From NCBI RefSeq assembly GCF_014451325.2, contig NZ_JACSCH020000003.1, positions 496,001 through 560,000 of the forward strand: 64,000 bases of DNA. The letters run 5' to 3'. The notes beneath the pieces are model-generated. The model was not told where the DNA came from and ran no database searches. It saw only the letters and a list, made by a program, of their open reading frames with translations. Made by a program: the position numbers and the translations under genes. Below are positions 7,467-18,024 of this stretch, piece after piece. Source of the stretch: Streptomyces sp. CB02980. Its GTDB lineage: Bacteria; Actinomycetota; Actinomycetes; Streptomycetales; Streptomycetaceae. Position 1 is the stretch's first letter. The number at the start of each line of letters is the position of its first letter.

Positions 7467-8231
7467 ATGGCTACGCAGACGGCTGCGCCTACCCTGATCG
7501 GCTCGGTGCAGCGCGCACTGAGACTTCTGGAGGCCGTGTCCTCCCATGCGGAAGGCGCCCCGGCCAAGCAACTCGCCCGTGAGACGGGCCTTCCGCTGCC
7601 CACCACGTACCACCTGCTCCGCACCCTGACGCACGAGGGCTATCTGGTCCGCGAGAAGGGTGTGTTCGTCCTGGGCGACGCCGCGGTCCGACTGGCCGGC
7701 GGCGGAGATGTGCAGAATCGTCGCATCAAGATCGAAGACTCCCTTGCCCGCTGGCGGGACGCGATCGGTGTGCCGGTCTACTTCGCCCTCTACCGCGAGG
7801 GGGAGATCGAGCTCGTCGCTGTGGCCGACACCCCCTCCGCTCCCGCGGTGGAGGAATGGGCCGACTTTCGCGAGACCGGGCACGCCCATGCGATCGGGCA
7901 GTGCCTGTTGAGTCAACTCGATCTGAAATCTCGTCAAGACCACCTTGACCGCCACCCGGTGGAAGCGATCACTCCGTACACGGTGCGTAACCACCGTGCG
8001 CTTTTGGAGCGTTTGGGCGGTTTGGGGCGAATGGAGCCTCTGGTAGAGCGTCAGGAATATGCGCTCGGCACTGTCTGCGCCGCAATCCCCATCACTGCGG
8101 GCTCCACGGCGGCCGCAATGGCCATTTCCCTCCCCCTTCACCAGGAAGAACGGTTGCTCCCAGCAGTCGAGCGGCTACGCACGGAGATCGGGAGGCTCTT
8201 CAGTTCGCTCGCTTTCTCTATCAGTATCTGA
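7467..8231 (+). CDS. ssgR: SsgR, IclR-family activator of ssgA
   Basis: 254 residues. An N-terminal winged helix-turn-helix (about 12-75, with APAKQLARETGLPLPTTYHLLR) is followed by an IclR-type effector domain (about 90-250). In Streptomyces, SsgR lies directly before ssgA and activates it, driving sporulation-specific cell division. The assignment rests on family plus this conserved neighbour. The ATG is chosen; a TTG two codons upstream is also possible, and the GGGGGTG ribosome site suits either. The ssgA start lies 138 bp downstream, enough for a separate promoter. Confidence 0.88.
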   Translation: MATQTAAPTLIGSVQRALRLLEAVSSHAEGAPAKQLARETGLPLPTTYHLLRTLTHEGYLVREKGVFVLGDAAVRLAGGGDVQNRRIKIEDSLARWRDAIGVPVYFALYREGEIELVAVADTPSAPAVEEWADFRETGHAHAIGQCLLSQLDLKSRQDHLDRHPVEAITPYTVRNHRALLERLGGLGRMEPLVERQEYALGTVCAAIPITAGSTAAAMAISLPLHQEERLLPAVERLRTEIGRLFSSLAFSISI

Positions 8232-8254
8232 AAAATCACTCCTTGTGATCTGCT

Positions 8255-8267
8255 AGTGCTTACAGCA
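8255..8267 (+). promoter_or_regulatory. Short inverted repeat in the ssgR-ssgA gap
   Basis: GTGCT-TAC-AGCAC lies about 100 bp before the ssgA start, in the only space available for its promoter. It is a candidate binding element, or a weak hairpin after ssgR. Five-base arms are short, so this is tentative. Confidence 0.25.
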
Positions 8268-8369
8268 CGATTGCGTCAAGAGGGCCACGGGGGATCATTC
8301 CTGGCCGTTTCGGTCACAGCTTTCAGCAGCTGTGTTTACACAACTGCTTCATCTACTGCGGGGTACATG

Positions 8370-8813
8370 ATGCGAGAGTCGGTTCAGGCCGAGGTCCTGA
8401 TGAGCTTCCTCGTCTCGGAGGAGCTCTCCTTCAAGATCCCGGTGGAACTCCGATACGAGACCCGCGATCCCTATGCGGTGCGGATGACCTTCCACCTCCC
8501 CGGGGACGCGCCGGTGACCTGGGCGTTCGGCAGGGAGCTGCTGCTCGACGGGATCAACCGGCCGAGCGGGGACGGTGATGTGCACATCGCCCCGACGGAG
8601 CCCGAAGGCCTCTCGGACGTCTCCATCCGGCTCCAGGTAGGCGGCGATCGCGCCCTGTTCCGGGCGAGCGCGCCGCCGTTGGTCGCCTTCCTCGACCGCA
8701 CGGACAAACTGGTTCCACTCGGTCAGGAACGGACACTCGGCGACTTCGAGGACAACCTGGAAGCCGCACTGGGCCGGATTCTGGCCGAGGAGAGCGCGGG
8801 CCCGGCCGCCTGA
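8370..8813 (+). CDS. ssgA: SsgA, SsgA-like protein (SALP) controlling sporulation-specific cell division
   Basis: 147 residues. The SALP core starts at MSFLVSEELSF and contains LPGDAPVTWAFGRELL and LVAFLDRTDKLVPLGQE, closely matching what I recall of S. griseus and S. coelicolor SsgA. SsgA promotes septum formation and cell-wall remodelling at sites of sporulation-specific division, acting with SsgB to position FtsZ. ATGATG occurs at the start; the second ATG was chosen because it is 6 nt from GGGG and gives MRESVQAEV, the form remembered for S. griseus. A third ATG eleven codons in gives the shorter MSFLVSEE form. Confidence 0.92.
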   Translation: MRESVQAEVLMSFLVSEELSFKIPVELRYETRDPYAVRMTFHLPGDAPVTWAFGRELLLDGINRPSGDGDVHIAPTEPEGLSDVSIRLQVGGDRALFRASAPPLVAFLDRTDKLVPLGQERTLGDFEDNLEAALGRILAEESAGPAA

Positions 8814-8815
8814 GT

Positions 8816-8884
8816 CGGCGCCCGTCCGCGTACCGGCCCGGCGCCCGTCCGCGTACCGGCCCGGCGCCCGTCCGCGTACCGGCC
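8816..8884. repeat. Three perfect 23-bp tandem repeats after ssgA
   Basis: The unit CGGCGCCCGTCCGCGTACCG plus GCC occurs three times without change, starting two bases after the ssgA stop codon. Further GCGTACCG fragments continue to about 8930. The array fills the space between two convergent genes and shows no T-run, so a terminator role is uncertain. Confidence 0.9.
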
Positions 8885-8961
8885 CGGCCGAGCGTCAGCG
8901 CGTACCGGCTCTGCGCGCGCCCCCACGACGTACCGTCTCGACGCCCGTCGACCGGTGTACC

Positions 8962-10425
8962 TCACTTCGCGCGGCGGCGCCGTCCGCCTCGTACCGCCGC
9001 GGGCTTCCGGATGTCGGTGCCCGGCCGGCCCCCGGCGTCCTTGCGGTCGGCGGAGACCACCAGGGCCGCGAGCACGGTGGTGAGCGGCACGGCGGCGACC
9101 AGACCGATCGACCCGACGAGCGTCCGGACGATCTCCTCGGCGACCAGCTCGCTGTTGGCCACCGTCCCCATGCTGCTCTGCGCGATGGAGAAGAGCAGCA
9201 GCAGCGGGAGGGCGGCACCCGCGTAGGCGAGCATCAGAGTGTTCACGACCGAGGCGATGTGGTCGCGGCCGATCCGGATCCCGGCCCGGTACAGCGCGCG
9301 CGGCCCCATGCCCGGGTCGGCCTGGTTCAGCTCCCAGACCGCCGACGTCTGGGTGACCGTGACGTCGTCGAGCACACCGAGCGAACCGATGATCACCCCG
9401 GCCAGGAGCAGGCCGGACATGTCGATCTCCGGGTACAGGCCGTGGATCAGACCGGTGTTGTCGTCGGTGTTGCCGCTCAGCGAGGCCCAGCCGATGAACA
9501 CCGAGCCGAGCAGACCGGTCAGCAGCAGGGAGATCAGCGTCCCGAGCACCGCGACCGAGGTGCGGGCCGAGAGTCCGTGGCACATGTAGAGCGCGATCAG
9601 CATGATCGCGCTCGATCCGACCACCGCCACGACCAGCGGATTCGACCCCTCCAGGATCGCCGGCAGGATGAAGAACGTCAGGATCAGGAAGCTCACGACC
9701 AGCGCGACGAGGGCCATCACGCCCTTCATCCGGCCGACGGCCACGACCGCGACGGCGAAGATCCCGGCGAGCACCGCCAGCGGGAGCTTCCGGTTCACAT
9801 CGGTGACCGAGTACTGCAGATCGCGCGGGGCGTCGGGGGCGTACGCCACCACCACGCCCTGACCCTCGTGGAGTTGGCGCGGTGCGTCCGGCTGCACGAT
9901 CTCGATGAACGTACGCCCCTTCTCCGGGCCGCTGGTGACCTCGATCGTCGCCTTCTCGCACTCCCCCTGCTGCGCGTTGACCGCCTCGCGTCCCGCCGGG
10001 GTCGAGGTGTCACCGGTCGGCGGGACCTGCCCCGCGTTCACGGAGGCGCAGTCCACCTGCTGGACGGCGACGACCTTGCCCTGCTCGGTCTGCCGGTCGA
10101 AGCCGACGCCGGTGCGCTCGTGCGGCGGGGTGCCACCGGGCCACAGGACCACGAGCCCGACCACGACCGCCGTGGCGAAGGGGATCAGGATCGCGGCGAT
10201 GACCCTGCGCAGATGCCGGGACACCGGGGTGGCGGGCCCGTGGCTGTGGCTGTGCCCGTGGGATCCGTGCGCCGGAACCTGCCCGTGCGATCCATGGGAT
10301 CCGTGCGATCCATGTGATCCGTGCGCGGAACCGTGCCCGTGAGAGCCGTGTGGCTGAGCATGCTCGTGGGGGCTCTGATCCTGGTCGTGGCCGTGCGGCT
10401 CGGGAGTCTGTCGGGGGGAAGTCAC
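8962..10425 (-). CDS. YibE/F family membrane protein with His-rich N terminus
   Basis: About 487 residues. The cytoplasmic N terminus (roughly 8-62) is a low-complexity His/Gly/Ser tract with four consecutive HGS triplets, plausibly metal-binding. One membrane segment (about 72-95) leads to an extracytoplasmic domain of about 120 residues. Roughly seven membrane helices of the YibE/F type follow, with a conserved LDDVTVTQT stretch, and the C terminus is Arg-rich. The family function is unknown. GTG at 10425 is chosen as the start; an upstream GTG/ATG frame would run into the thiC promoter region. The gene is divergent from thiC. Confidence 0.82.
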   Translation of the reverse strand: MTSPRQTPEPHGHDQDQSPHEHAQPHGSHGHGSAHGSHGSHGSHGSHGQVPAHGSHGHSHSHGPATPVSRHLRRVIAAILIPFATAVVVGLVVLWPGGTPPHERTGVGFDRQTEQGKVVAVQQVDCASVNAGQVPPTGDTSTPAGREAVNAQQGECEKATIEVTSGPEKGRTFIEIVQPDAPRQLHEGQGVVVAYAPDAPRDLQYSVTDVNRKLPLAVLAGIFAVAVVAVGRMKGVMALVALVVSFLILTFFILPAILEGSNPLVVAVVGSSAIMLIALYMCHGLSARTSVAVLGTLISLLLTGLLGSVFIGWASLSGNTDDNTGLIHGLYPEIDMSGLLLAGVIIGSLGVLDDVTVTQTSAVWELNQADPGMGPRALYRAGIRIGRDHIASVVNTLMLAYAGAALPLLLLFSIAQSSMGTVANSELVAEEIVRTLVGSIGLVAAVPLTTVLAALVVSADRKDAGGRPGTDIRKPAAVRGGRRRRAK

Positions 10426-10460
10426 CGACCGATCATCGCAAGAACGGCGGGGGCCCACTG

Positions 10461-10488
10461 TTCAGCACGCCAGGGATGACGCTAGCGT
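10461..10488 (+). promoter_or_regulatory. Candidate thiC promoter
   Basis: TTCAGC and TAGCGT are separated by 16 bp, upstream of the TPP riboswitch aptamer by about 20 bp. The match to a sigma-HrdB promoter is moderate; position is the main support. Confidence 0.35.
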
Positions 10489-10507
10489 GGTGGCACCTTT
10501 GCACACG

Positions 10508-12430
<1,923 letters not shown>

Positions 12431-12450
12431 CCCCCCGCCCGGAGACCGTG

Positions 12451-12483
12451 CCGGCCCGCGACCCCGGGGGAGTCGCGGGCCGG
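12451..12483. terminator. Strong hairpin between thiC and the convergent membrane-protein gene
   Basis: A perfect 12-bp stem, CCGGCCCGCGAC with GTCGCGGGCCGG, encloses a 9-base loop 20 bp after the thiC stop and 8 bp from the stop of the opposing gene. There is no T-run, but Streptomyces terminators often lack one. It could serve both strands. Confidence 0.75.
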
Positions 12484-12490
12484 TGGTGTG

Positions 12491-13144
12491 TCAGGTGCCG
12501 GGTGGGCCGGTGGGTGGGGTGGTGGCGGCGAGGACGTCGCGGAGGAAGGGCAGGATGCCCCGCTCCAGGAGGGCGCGACGCCAGGCCTCGCGGGCGCGGG
12601 ACAGTTCGTCGTCCGGTGCGGCCGCGGGCGGACCGCCCCTGCTCACCTCGGCCGGGCTGTTGCGCAGGGCCGTCACGAGGAGCCCGGCGGCCGCGCCGAG
12701 CAGTCCGGCTGCCGCCACCGCACCGAAGACCAGGCCGGCCGTGAGCAGTGTCGCCCCGAACGCCACGGTGGGGGCGACGGCGTGCAGGACCGCGCCGACC
12801 AGCAGGAAGATGACGGCGGCCGCGCCCGCGAGGACGGGCACCATGACGGTGAGGATCGCGACGACGCCGGGGCCCGGGCCCGGGCGGTCCGGGGACGCCG
12901 GTGTCCTGGTCCCGAGGGCCGCGCGGTGCTGCTCGCGGACCTTCACGAAGTGGTCGTACTCGCTCGCCGCGGCGCTGGTGACCAGAGTTGTCGCGTTCAG
13001 GGTCAGGGAGCGCAGCTGGGCGAGCGTGAGCCGGGTTCCCGCTCCGGCGAGATCCGGACGTGCGTGGGCGGTGCTCAGTGCGTCGTCGAGGACCCGCTCG
13101 TACTCGGCGCGGTCCTCGGTCAGCAGGTGCGGAGCCACGTTCAT
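12491..13144 (-). CDS. Membrane protein of unknown function
   Basis: 217 residues that I do not recognise. The N-terminal half (1-95) is hydrophilic and helical, with a possible coiled region around residues 15-75. Two or three hydrophobic segments follow (about 96-118, 120-140 and 143-162). The tail is charged and contains DDELSRAREAWRRALLERG. An ATG-CAC-ATG occurs at the start. The inner ATG is 6 nt from GGGGG and was chosen. It shares the hairpin terminator with thiC and lies upstream of nothing on its own strand. Confidence 0.75.
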   Translation of the reverse strand: MNVAPHLLTEDRAEYERVLDDALSTAHARPDLAGAGTRLTLAQLRSLTLNATTLVTSAAASEYDHFVKVREQHRAALGTRTPASPDRPGPGPGVVAILTVMVPVLAGAAAVIFLLVGAVLHAVAPTVAFGATLLTAGLVFGAVAAAGLLGAAAGLLVTALRNSPAEVSRGGPPAAAPDDELSRAREAWRRALLERGILPFLRDVLAATTPPTGPPGT

Positions 13145-13310
13145 GTGCATCCCCCGATGCTCCGTAGGCCCGGATCAGCCGTGGGAAACGGTCGGTTGGG
13201 CAGAAACGGAGGAGAGCCTGCTACGGATGGACCCGATGGTATTGCCGTGGTGCCACGCGCTGACAGGGTGTTTCCGGAATTCGACTTCCCCGGATGCGGA
13301 GGGTTATGCG

Positions 13311-14750
13311 TCAGCCGTTCAGGGGGAGTTGCACGACCAGTAGCTTTCCGGCCATGGTCACTCCGCCGTCCATGGCGATCGCCAGACCGTCCGCGTACAC
13401 GTGCGGTCCGTCGACGAGCGGGCCCGAATTGCCCTCGCCGTCCTCCGTGCCGACCTGGCCGAGGAGGTACGGGATGGGGCTGTGGCCGTGCACGATCCGG
13501 GAGCCGCCGTAGGTGGAGAGCAGCTCCTGGACGGCCTGCGGGCCGCCCTCGTCGCGGAACGCGAAGCGCTTGGTGAACTTGCGGAAGACGTCCCAGACCT
13601 CGTCGGCGTCGTTCCGGTTGAGGATCTCGTGGACCGTGTCGTTGACGTCCTCGATGGTCTGGCCGTAGTCGAGGTACGCGGTGGTGTCGGAGTGCAGCAG
13701 GAGGTGGTCGTCCTCCCGCACCACGGCGTCGAGCCGGGACATCCACTGCAGATGGACGTCCTGGAGCCGGTCCATGTCGTGCTTCTGACCGCCGTTGAGC
13801 AGCCAGGCGGCCTGGAAGGTGGCGGTGCCCGCGCCGGAGTTCACCGGGGTGTCGCCGAAGCGCTTGGCGCCGATGAGCAGCAGCTCGTGGTTGCCCATGA
13901 GGGCCTTGCAGTAGCCGCCGGCGGCGGCGGCCTCGGCGGAGAGGCGCATGACGAGGTCGATGACGCCGATGCCGTCGGGGCCGCGGTCGGTGAAGTCGCC
14001 GAGGAACCAGAGGCGGGCGTTGCCGGCGGCCCAGCTGCCGTTCGCGTCGATGAGTCCCTGGGCGCGGAGGGCCTCGACGAGTTCGTCGAGATAGCCGTGG
14101 ACGTCGCCGACGACGTAGAGCGGGCCCGGGCCTTCGCCGTTCGCGGGGGCGGGCTCGGCGGTGGGGGTGGGCTCGGTGGCGACCGGGACCTGGACGGTGT
14201 CACCGCGGTTGATGACCGGGAGGTCGCGCTCGGTCGGGGTGTAGCCCTCGGGCATCCCGCCCTCGGGGAAGGCGTTCCCGGGGTGGCCGGTGGCGACGGA
14301 GACGATGGAGGAGCCGGCCGGGGCGGGGAGCGGAGCCGGGGCGGGGGCGTACGCGGGAGCGGTACGACGTCCCAGATGCAGGGTCGGCTCGGCGGGCGCG
14401 GGCGCGGGCGGACCGGCCATGGGCGCGGGCACAGGCGGACCGGCCATGGGCGCGGGCGCGACGGGCGCGTGCGTCGGGACGGCGGGGGCGGCCGGGGGTA
14501 CGGCGGGGGTGGCCGGGGGCACGGAGGCCGCTGGTACGGCCGCGCGTACGGGTGCCGCGGGTGCCGCGGGTGCGGCCACGGGGGTGTGCTCCGGGGGAGC
14601 GGGTTCGGCCGGTGGCGGCACCCGCAGAGGTTCCGTGGTCGTCGGATCGGTGGCGTGGCCCTGTACGGGCACGCGGGCGTACGGCGGTACGCGGAAGTCA
14701 CGCAATGTCGCCGTGCGCACCACGGGCTCCTGCCCGGCCCCCTGAGTCAT
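13311..14750 (-). CDS. Metallophosphoesterase with long Pro/Ala-rich N terminus
   Basis: 479 residues. The first 190 or so are low-complexity Pro/Ala sequence with repeated PAPMAGPP, then a short segment with VPVATEP. The catalytic domain (about 205-475) has the calcineurin-like signature: GDVHG near 212, GDFTDRG near 250 and GNHE near 285, plus VHGHSPIPY near 425. These residues bind two metals. The closest general match is PrpA/PPP-type serine/threonine phosphatases or Ap4A-type hydrolases; substrate unknown. The ATG follows GGAGGGG. Three alternating CGCGATG half-sites lie in its leader. Confidence 0.85.
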   Translation of the reverse strand: MTQGAGQEPVVRTATLRDFRVPPYARVPVQGHATDPTTTEPLRVPPPAEPAPPEHTPVAAPAAPAAPVRAAVPAASVPPATPAVPPAAPAVPTHAPVAPAPMAGPPVPAPMAGPPAPAPAEPTLHLGRRTAPAYAPAPAPLPAPAGSSIVSVATGHPGNAFPEGGMPEGYTPTERDLPVINRGDTVQVPVATEPTPTAEPAPANGEGPGPLYVVGDVHGYLDELVEALRAQGLIDANGSWAAGNARLWFLGDFTDRGPDGIGVIDLVMRLSAEAAAAGGYCKALMGNHELLLIGAKRFGDTPVNSGAGTATFQAAWLLNGGQKHDMDRLQDVHLQWMSRLDAVVREDDHLLLHSDTTAYLDYGQTIEDVNDTVHEILNRNDADEVWDVFRKFTKRFAFRDEGGPQAVQELLSTYGGSRIVHGHSPIPYLLGQVGTEDGEGNSGPLVDGPHVYADGLAIAMDGGVTMAGKLLVVQLPLNG

Positions 14751-14768
14751 GGACCCCTCCACCACCGT

Positions 14769-14819
14769 CGCGATGCCCTGCACATCGCGGACCGGCCTGG
14801 TCGGGGTGGTCCGCGATGT
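14769..14819. promoter_or_regulatory. Three alternating CGCGATG half-sites upstream of the metallophosphoesterase
   Basis: CGCGATG (14769), CATCGCG (14783) and CGCGATG (14812) alternate in orientation. The outer pair of arms forms a perfect 12-bp stem, ACATCGCGGACC with GGTCCGCGATGT (14782-14793 with 14808-14819). The left pair forms a competing 7-bp stem. The arrangement suits either a repeated operator or mutually exclusive leader hairpins 19-69 bp before the ATG. Confidence 0.55.
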
Positions 14820-15023
14820 CGTGCGCCCATCATAGGAATGAGGTTCCTCCTGTGTGACGCACCAGGGGTGGTGAATCCGGGTCCACTCCGGGTTCACCGG
14901 TTGTTTCGCCCGAATTGAGAAGGTCGAGTCCAGGGTTGAGGCCGGTTCGATGGCCGGTTTCGCCGTCCCGGCCCACGGGCAGGGGCGGGGACGGCGGATT
15001 CGGTGGCGCCGGTTGGCGGGGTG

Positions 15024-16130
15024 TCAGTCCTTCGCGGGTGAGCGCGGCGGGCTGACGGTGGTGCGCGGTGAACGGCGCTGCGAGGAGGTGCGGACGATGA
15101 GTTCGGTCGGTATCACCTGCTCGACCGGGCCGTCGGTGTCGATCCCTTCGATGGCGTCGATGAGGAGCTGGACGACGGCCGTGCCGATCCGGCGCGGCTT
15201 GAGCGAGAGCGTCGTGATGGGCGGTTCGGTGGTGGCGTAGACGGTCGACTCGCTGCAGCAGACCAGCAGCAGGTCGTCCGGGACGCGCAGCCCGTAGCGG
15301 CGCGCGGCCGCGAGGAGGTCGGTTCCGTTGGGGTCGAAGAGGCCGTACACGGCGTCGGGCCGGTCCGGTCGGGCGAGCAGCCGGTCGGCCGCGACGGCGC
15401 CCGCGCACGGGTCGTGCGCCGGATAGGCCTCGTAGACGGGGTCCTGGCCCACCCGCTCGCACCAGTTGAGGTACGCGGTGGTGGACAGGCGGGTGTAGGT
15501 GTCGGTGGTGGTTCCGGTGAGGAGACCGATGCGGCGGGCGCCGGCGTCGGCGAGGTGGTCGAGCAGATCGAGGACGGCGGCTTCGTGGTCGTTGTCGACC
15601 CAGGCCGTGACCGGAAGGGTGCCGGCGGGGCGTCCGTCGGAGACGACGGGCAGGCCCTGCCGGACCAGTTCGGTGACGACCGGGTCGTGGTCGGAGGGGT
15701 CGATGACGACGGTCCCGTCGAGTGCGACGTTCGACCAGACGTCATGGCGGGAGGTGGCGGGGAGGATGACCAGGGCGTAGCCCCGCGCGAGCGCCGCCGA
15801 TGTGGCTGCTCTGGCCATCTCCGCGAAGTACGCGAATTCGGTGAAGGTGAAAGGTTCATCCCCGTACGTGGTCACGGTCAGGCCGATGAGTCCCGACTTC
15901 CCGGTGCGGAGCGTGCGGGCCGCCGCGGACGGGCGGTAGCCCAGCCTGTCGGCGACCTCGCGCACGTGACGGCGGGTGGCGTCGGGGAGTCGGCCCTTGC
16001 CGTTGAGCGCGTCGGAGACAGTCGTGATGGAGACCCCGGCGGCGGCGGCCACGTCCCGGATGCCTGCCCGGCCCTGCCGGCTTCCCCGGGTCTGTGCCCG
16101 GCTCACCTGGTGCTTCCCTGCTGCTGTCAT
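15024..16130 (-). CDS. LacI family transcriptional regulator
   Basis: 368 residues. The LacI helix-turn-helix is near 22-45 (GIRDVAAAAGVSITTVSDALNG), followed by the hinge region. A type-I periplasmic-binding-protein fold spans about 85-345, with FDPNGTDLLAAA typical of sugar-binding regulators. No sugar transport or catabolic genes are adjacent, so the effector and targets are unknown. I recall an orthologue in S. coelicolor next to hisC, annotated rstP. The ATG has no Shine-Dalgarno sequence, and a TACTAT element ends 9 bp upstream, suggesting a leaderless message. Confidence 0.87.
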   Translation of the reverse strand: MTAAGKHQVSRAQTRGSRQGRAGIRDVAAAAGVSITTVSDALNGKGRLPDATRRHVREVADRLGYRPSAAARTLRTGKSGLIGLTVTTYGDEPFTFTEFAYFAEMARAATSAALARGYALVILPATSRHDVWSNVALDGTVVIDPSDHDPVVTELVRQGLPVVSDGRPAGTLPVTAWVDNDHEAAVLDLLDHLADAGARRIGLLTGTTTDTYTRLSTTAYLNWCERVGQDPVYEAYPAHDPCAGAVAADRLLARPDRPDAVYGLFDPNGTDLLAAARRYGLRVPDDLLLVCCSESTVYATTEPPITTLSLKPRRIGTAVVQLLIDAIEGIDTDGPVEQVIPTELIVRTSSQRRSPRTTVSPPRSPAKD

Positions 16131-16206
16131 GGCGAGCCGATAGTAGGGCGATGAGGGGCGGTTGGGCCGGTCGCATATGCAGGCGTTGACAGGCACGTTT
16201 CTGCAT
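16131..16206 (-). promoter_or_regulatory. Probable leaderless LacI promoter with distal inverted repeat
   Basis: Read leftward, TACTAT (16145-16140) is a good -10 hexamer that would place the transcription start at or within three bases of the ATG. No ribosome site exists. Further upstream, ATGCAG and CTGCAT (16177-16182 and 16201-16206) form an 18-bp-spaced inverted repeat that could be an operator for autoregulation. Confidence 0.45.
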
Positions 16207-16788
16207 GGCCGAAAGGTACCAATGGGCAATGAATCCAAGGTAGTTAGGGCCTTCGCCATGGGACCAGTGGTTGTCGAACGGCGTCGGCCTGGCGTGGGGG
16301 CGAGGTCTCGAAGAGGTCTCAACTCACCTCTACGGGGGATGCGCGCCACGGCGCCCGCCACCGGCGCGCGCCACCCGGACGCGCGCTCCCCCCGGTTCGG
16401 GGCCGCGGCGGGGGCGGCTCGCGGGCGGCTCCCGGTGCTGCTCCGGGGGGCCCGTTGAGGGTGGCGTGGCGGGTGGCGTGCCGGGGCCGGCCGCCGGGTC
16501 GCCCGGGTGGCGCGCCGGAGATCGCGCCGGGGTCGCTCGGGCGCCGTACCGGGGGGCGAGCCGGGGTCGCTCGGACGTCGCGCCCGGGGCGGCTTGGGCG
16601 CCTACCGCGGGGCGCGCCCGGGTCGCCGGGACGTCGCGCCGGGGGTCGCTTCCGGGTCGCGCGGGGGCCGTTCCCGGTGGTCGTGTCCACAGCGTGTCCC
16701 TCCTGTTGTCCACAGCCCATTCGCAGCGGAGGGGAATCCTCTTAAGGTGAGGAGTATTGGCGGTACGGACGGTCGAGGAGGCCACAGA
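16207..16788. other. GC-rich, repeat-containing region upstream of hisC
   Basis: No gene is supported. From about 16450 to 16670 the sequence is built of degenerate repeats of the type CGGGGTCGCTCGGRCG (for example near 16529 and 16562). These translate to Gly/Arg-rich strings in all frames and look non-coding. At the right end are two DnaA-box-like sequences: GTGTCCACA (16683-16691) and the perfect TTGTCCACA (16706-16714). The hisC promoter must lie in the last 100 bp. Confidence 0.6.
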
Positions 16789-17892
16789 GTGAGCGAGACC
16801 AGCGGGACCAGCGGGACGAGCACGGGCCCGAAGCTGCGCGCCGAGCTGGACGGCGTCCCCACCTACAAGCCGGGCAGGCCGGCGGCCTCGGGTGGGCCCG
16901 TGGCCTTCAAGCTGTCCTCCAACGAGAACCCGTATCCGCCGCTGCCGGGGGTTATGGAGACCACGCTGGCCGCCGCCGCGAACTTCAATCGCTACCCGGA
17001 CATGGCCTGCACGGGTCTGACCGAGGAGCTGGCGGACCGTTTCGGCGTGCCCGTCTCGCACCTGGCCACCGGCACCGGCTCGGTCGGCGTCGCCCAGTCG
17101 CTCCTCCAGGCCACCTCCGGCCCCGGCGACGAGGTCATCTACGCCTGGCGCTCCTTCGAGGCGTACCCGATCATCACGCAGATCAGCGGAGCCACCTCGG
17201 TGCAGGTGCCGCTGACCGAGGGCGAGGTGCACGACCTCGACGCGATGGCCGCGGCGATCACCGACAGGACCCGGCTGATCTTCGTCTGCAACCCCAACAA
17301 CCCCACGGGCACCGCGGTGCGCCGGGCCGAGCTGGAGCGCTTCCTCGACCGGGTGCCCTCCGACGTCCTGGTCGTGATCGACGAGGCGTACCGCGAGTTC
17401 GTCCGCGACACCGACATCCCGGACGGCATCGAGCTCTACCGCGACCGGCCGAACGTCGCCGTGCTGCGGACCTTCTCCAAGGCGTACGGCTTGGCGGGGC
17501 TCCGGGTCGGCTTCGCGGTCGCCCACGAGCCGGTGGCGGCGGCGCTGCGCAAGACGGCCGTGCCGTTCGGCGTGAGCCAGCTGGCGCAGGACGCGGCGGT
17601 GGCCTCGCTGCGGGCCGAGGACGAACTGCTCGGGCGGGTCGGCTCCTTGGTGGCCGAGCGCGAGCGGGTTCACGCGGGTCTCGTGGGGCAGGGCTGGACC
17701 GTGGCGGACACCCAGGCGAACTTCGTCTGGCTGCGGCTCGGCGAGCGGACCCTGGACTTCGCGGCGGAGTGCGAGCGGCACGGGGTGATGGTGCGGCCGT
17801 TCGCCGGCGAGGGCGTGCGCGTCACGATCGGCGAGACCGAGGCGAACGACCTGTTCCTGAAGGCGGCGGAGGGCTTCCGCAAGGAGGGCTGA
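16789..17892 (+). CDS. hisC: Histidinol-phosphate aminotransferase
   Basis: 367 residues of the aspartate-aminotransferase fold type I. Landmarks are [12 protein letters not shown] near 44, NPNNPTG near 169, and [11 protein letters not shown] near 194. The PLP lysine lies in [17 protein letters not shown] near 227, and VRPF near the C terminus contacts substrate phosphate. It catalyses transamination of imidazole-acetol phosphate in histidine synthesis and may also accept aromatic amino acids. It is outside a his operon, and Streptomyces carry a second hisC there, so this is the hisC2-type copy. The GTG start is set by GAGGAGG at 8 nt. Confidence 0.9.
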   Translation: MSETSGTSGTSTGPKLRAELDGVPTYKPGRPAASGGPVAFKLSSNENPYPPLPGVMETTLAAAANFNRYPDMACTGLTEELADRFGVPVSHLATGTGSVGVAQSLLQATSGPGDEVIYAWRSFEAYPIITQISGATSVQVPLTEGEVHDLDAMAAAITDRTRLIFVCNPNNPTGTAVRRAELERFLDRVPSDVLVVIDEAYREFVRDTDIPDGIELYRDRPNVAVLRTFSKAYGLAGLRVGFAVAHEPVAAALRKTAVPFGVSQLAQDAAVASLRAEDELLGRVGSLVAERERVHAGLVGQGWTVADTQANFVWLRLGERTLDFAAECERHGVMVRPFAGEGVRVTIGETEANDLFLKAAEGFRKEG

Positions 17893-18024
17893 GCGCGCGC
17901 TGACACCGACCGGCCGGTGACGTTGAACCGGCCGGTGACGCCGACCTGCCACTGAAGCCGGCAGGCACTGACGCCGATTGCGCCGACGCCGACCGCACCG
18001 ACGCCGACCGGCCATGGACGTCGG
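17893..18024. repeat. Inverted and direct GACGCCGAC/CCGGCCGGTGACG repeats between convergent genes
   Basis: CCGGCCGGTGACG occurs twice, at 17911 and 17932, each copy being a near-palindrome able to form a short stem. Several GACGCCGAC copies follow. The 132-bp region separates the stop codons of hisC and the cyclophilin-like gene and probably terminates both. Confidence 0.5.

Noticed and set aside
10261..10400. Tandem GGATCCGTGCGATCCATG-like units as a CRISPR-like or regulatory array
   Set aside because: They are the codons of the His/Gly/Ser repeat of the YibE/F protein and lie wholly in its reading frame.
16271..16750. Open frames rich in Gly and Arg upstream of hisC
   Set aside because: They consist of GC-rich repeats read in several frames on both strands without a good start. 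Treated as non-coding.
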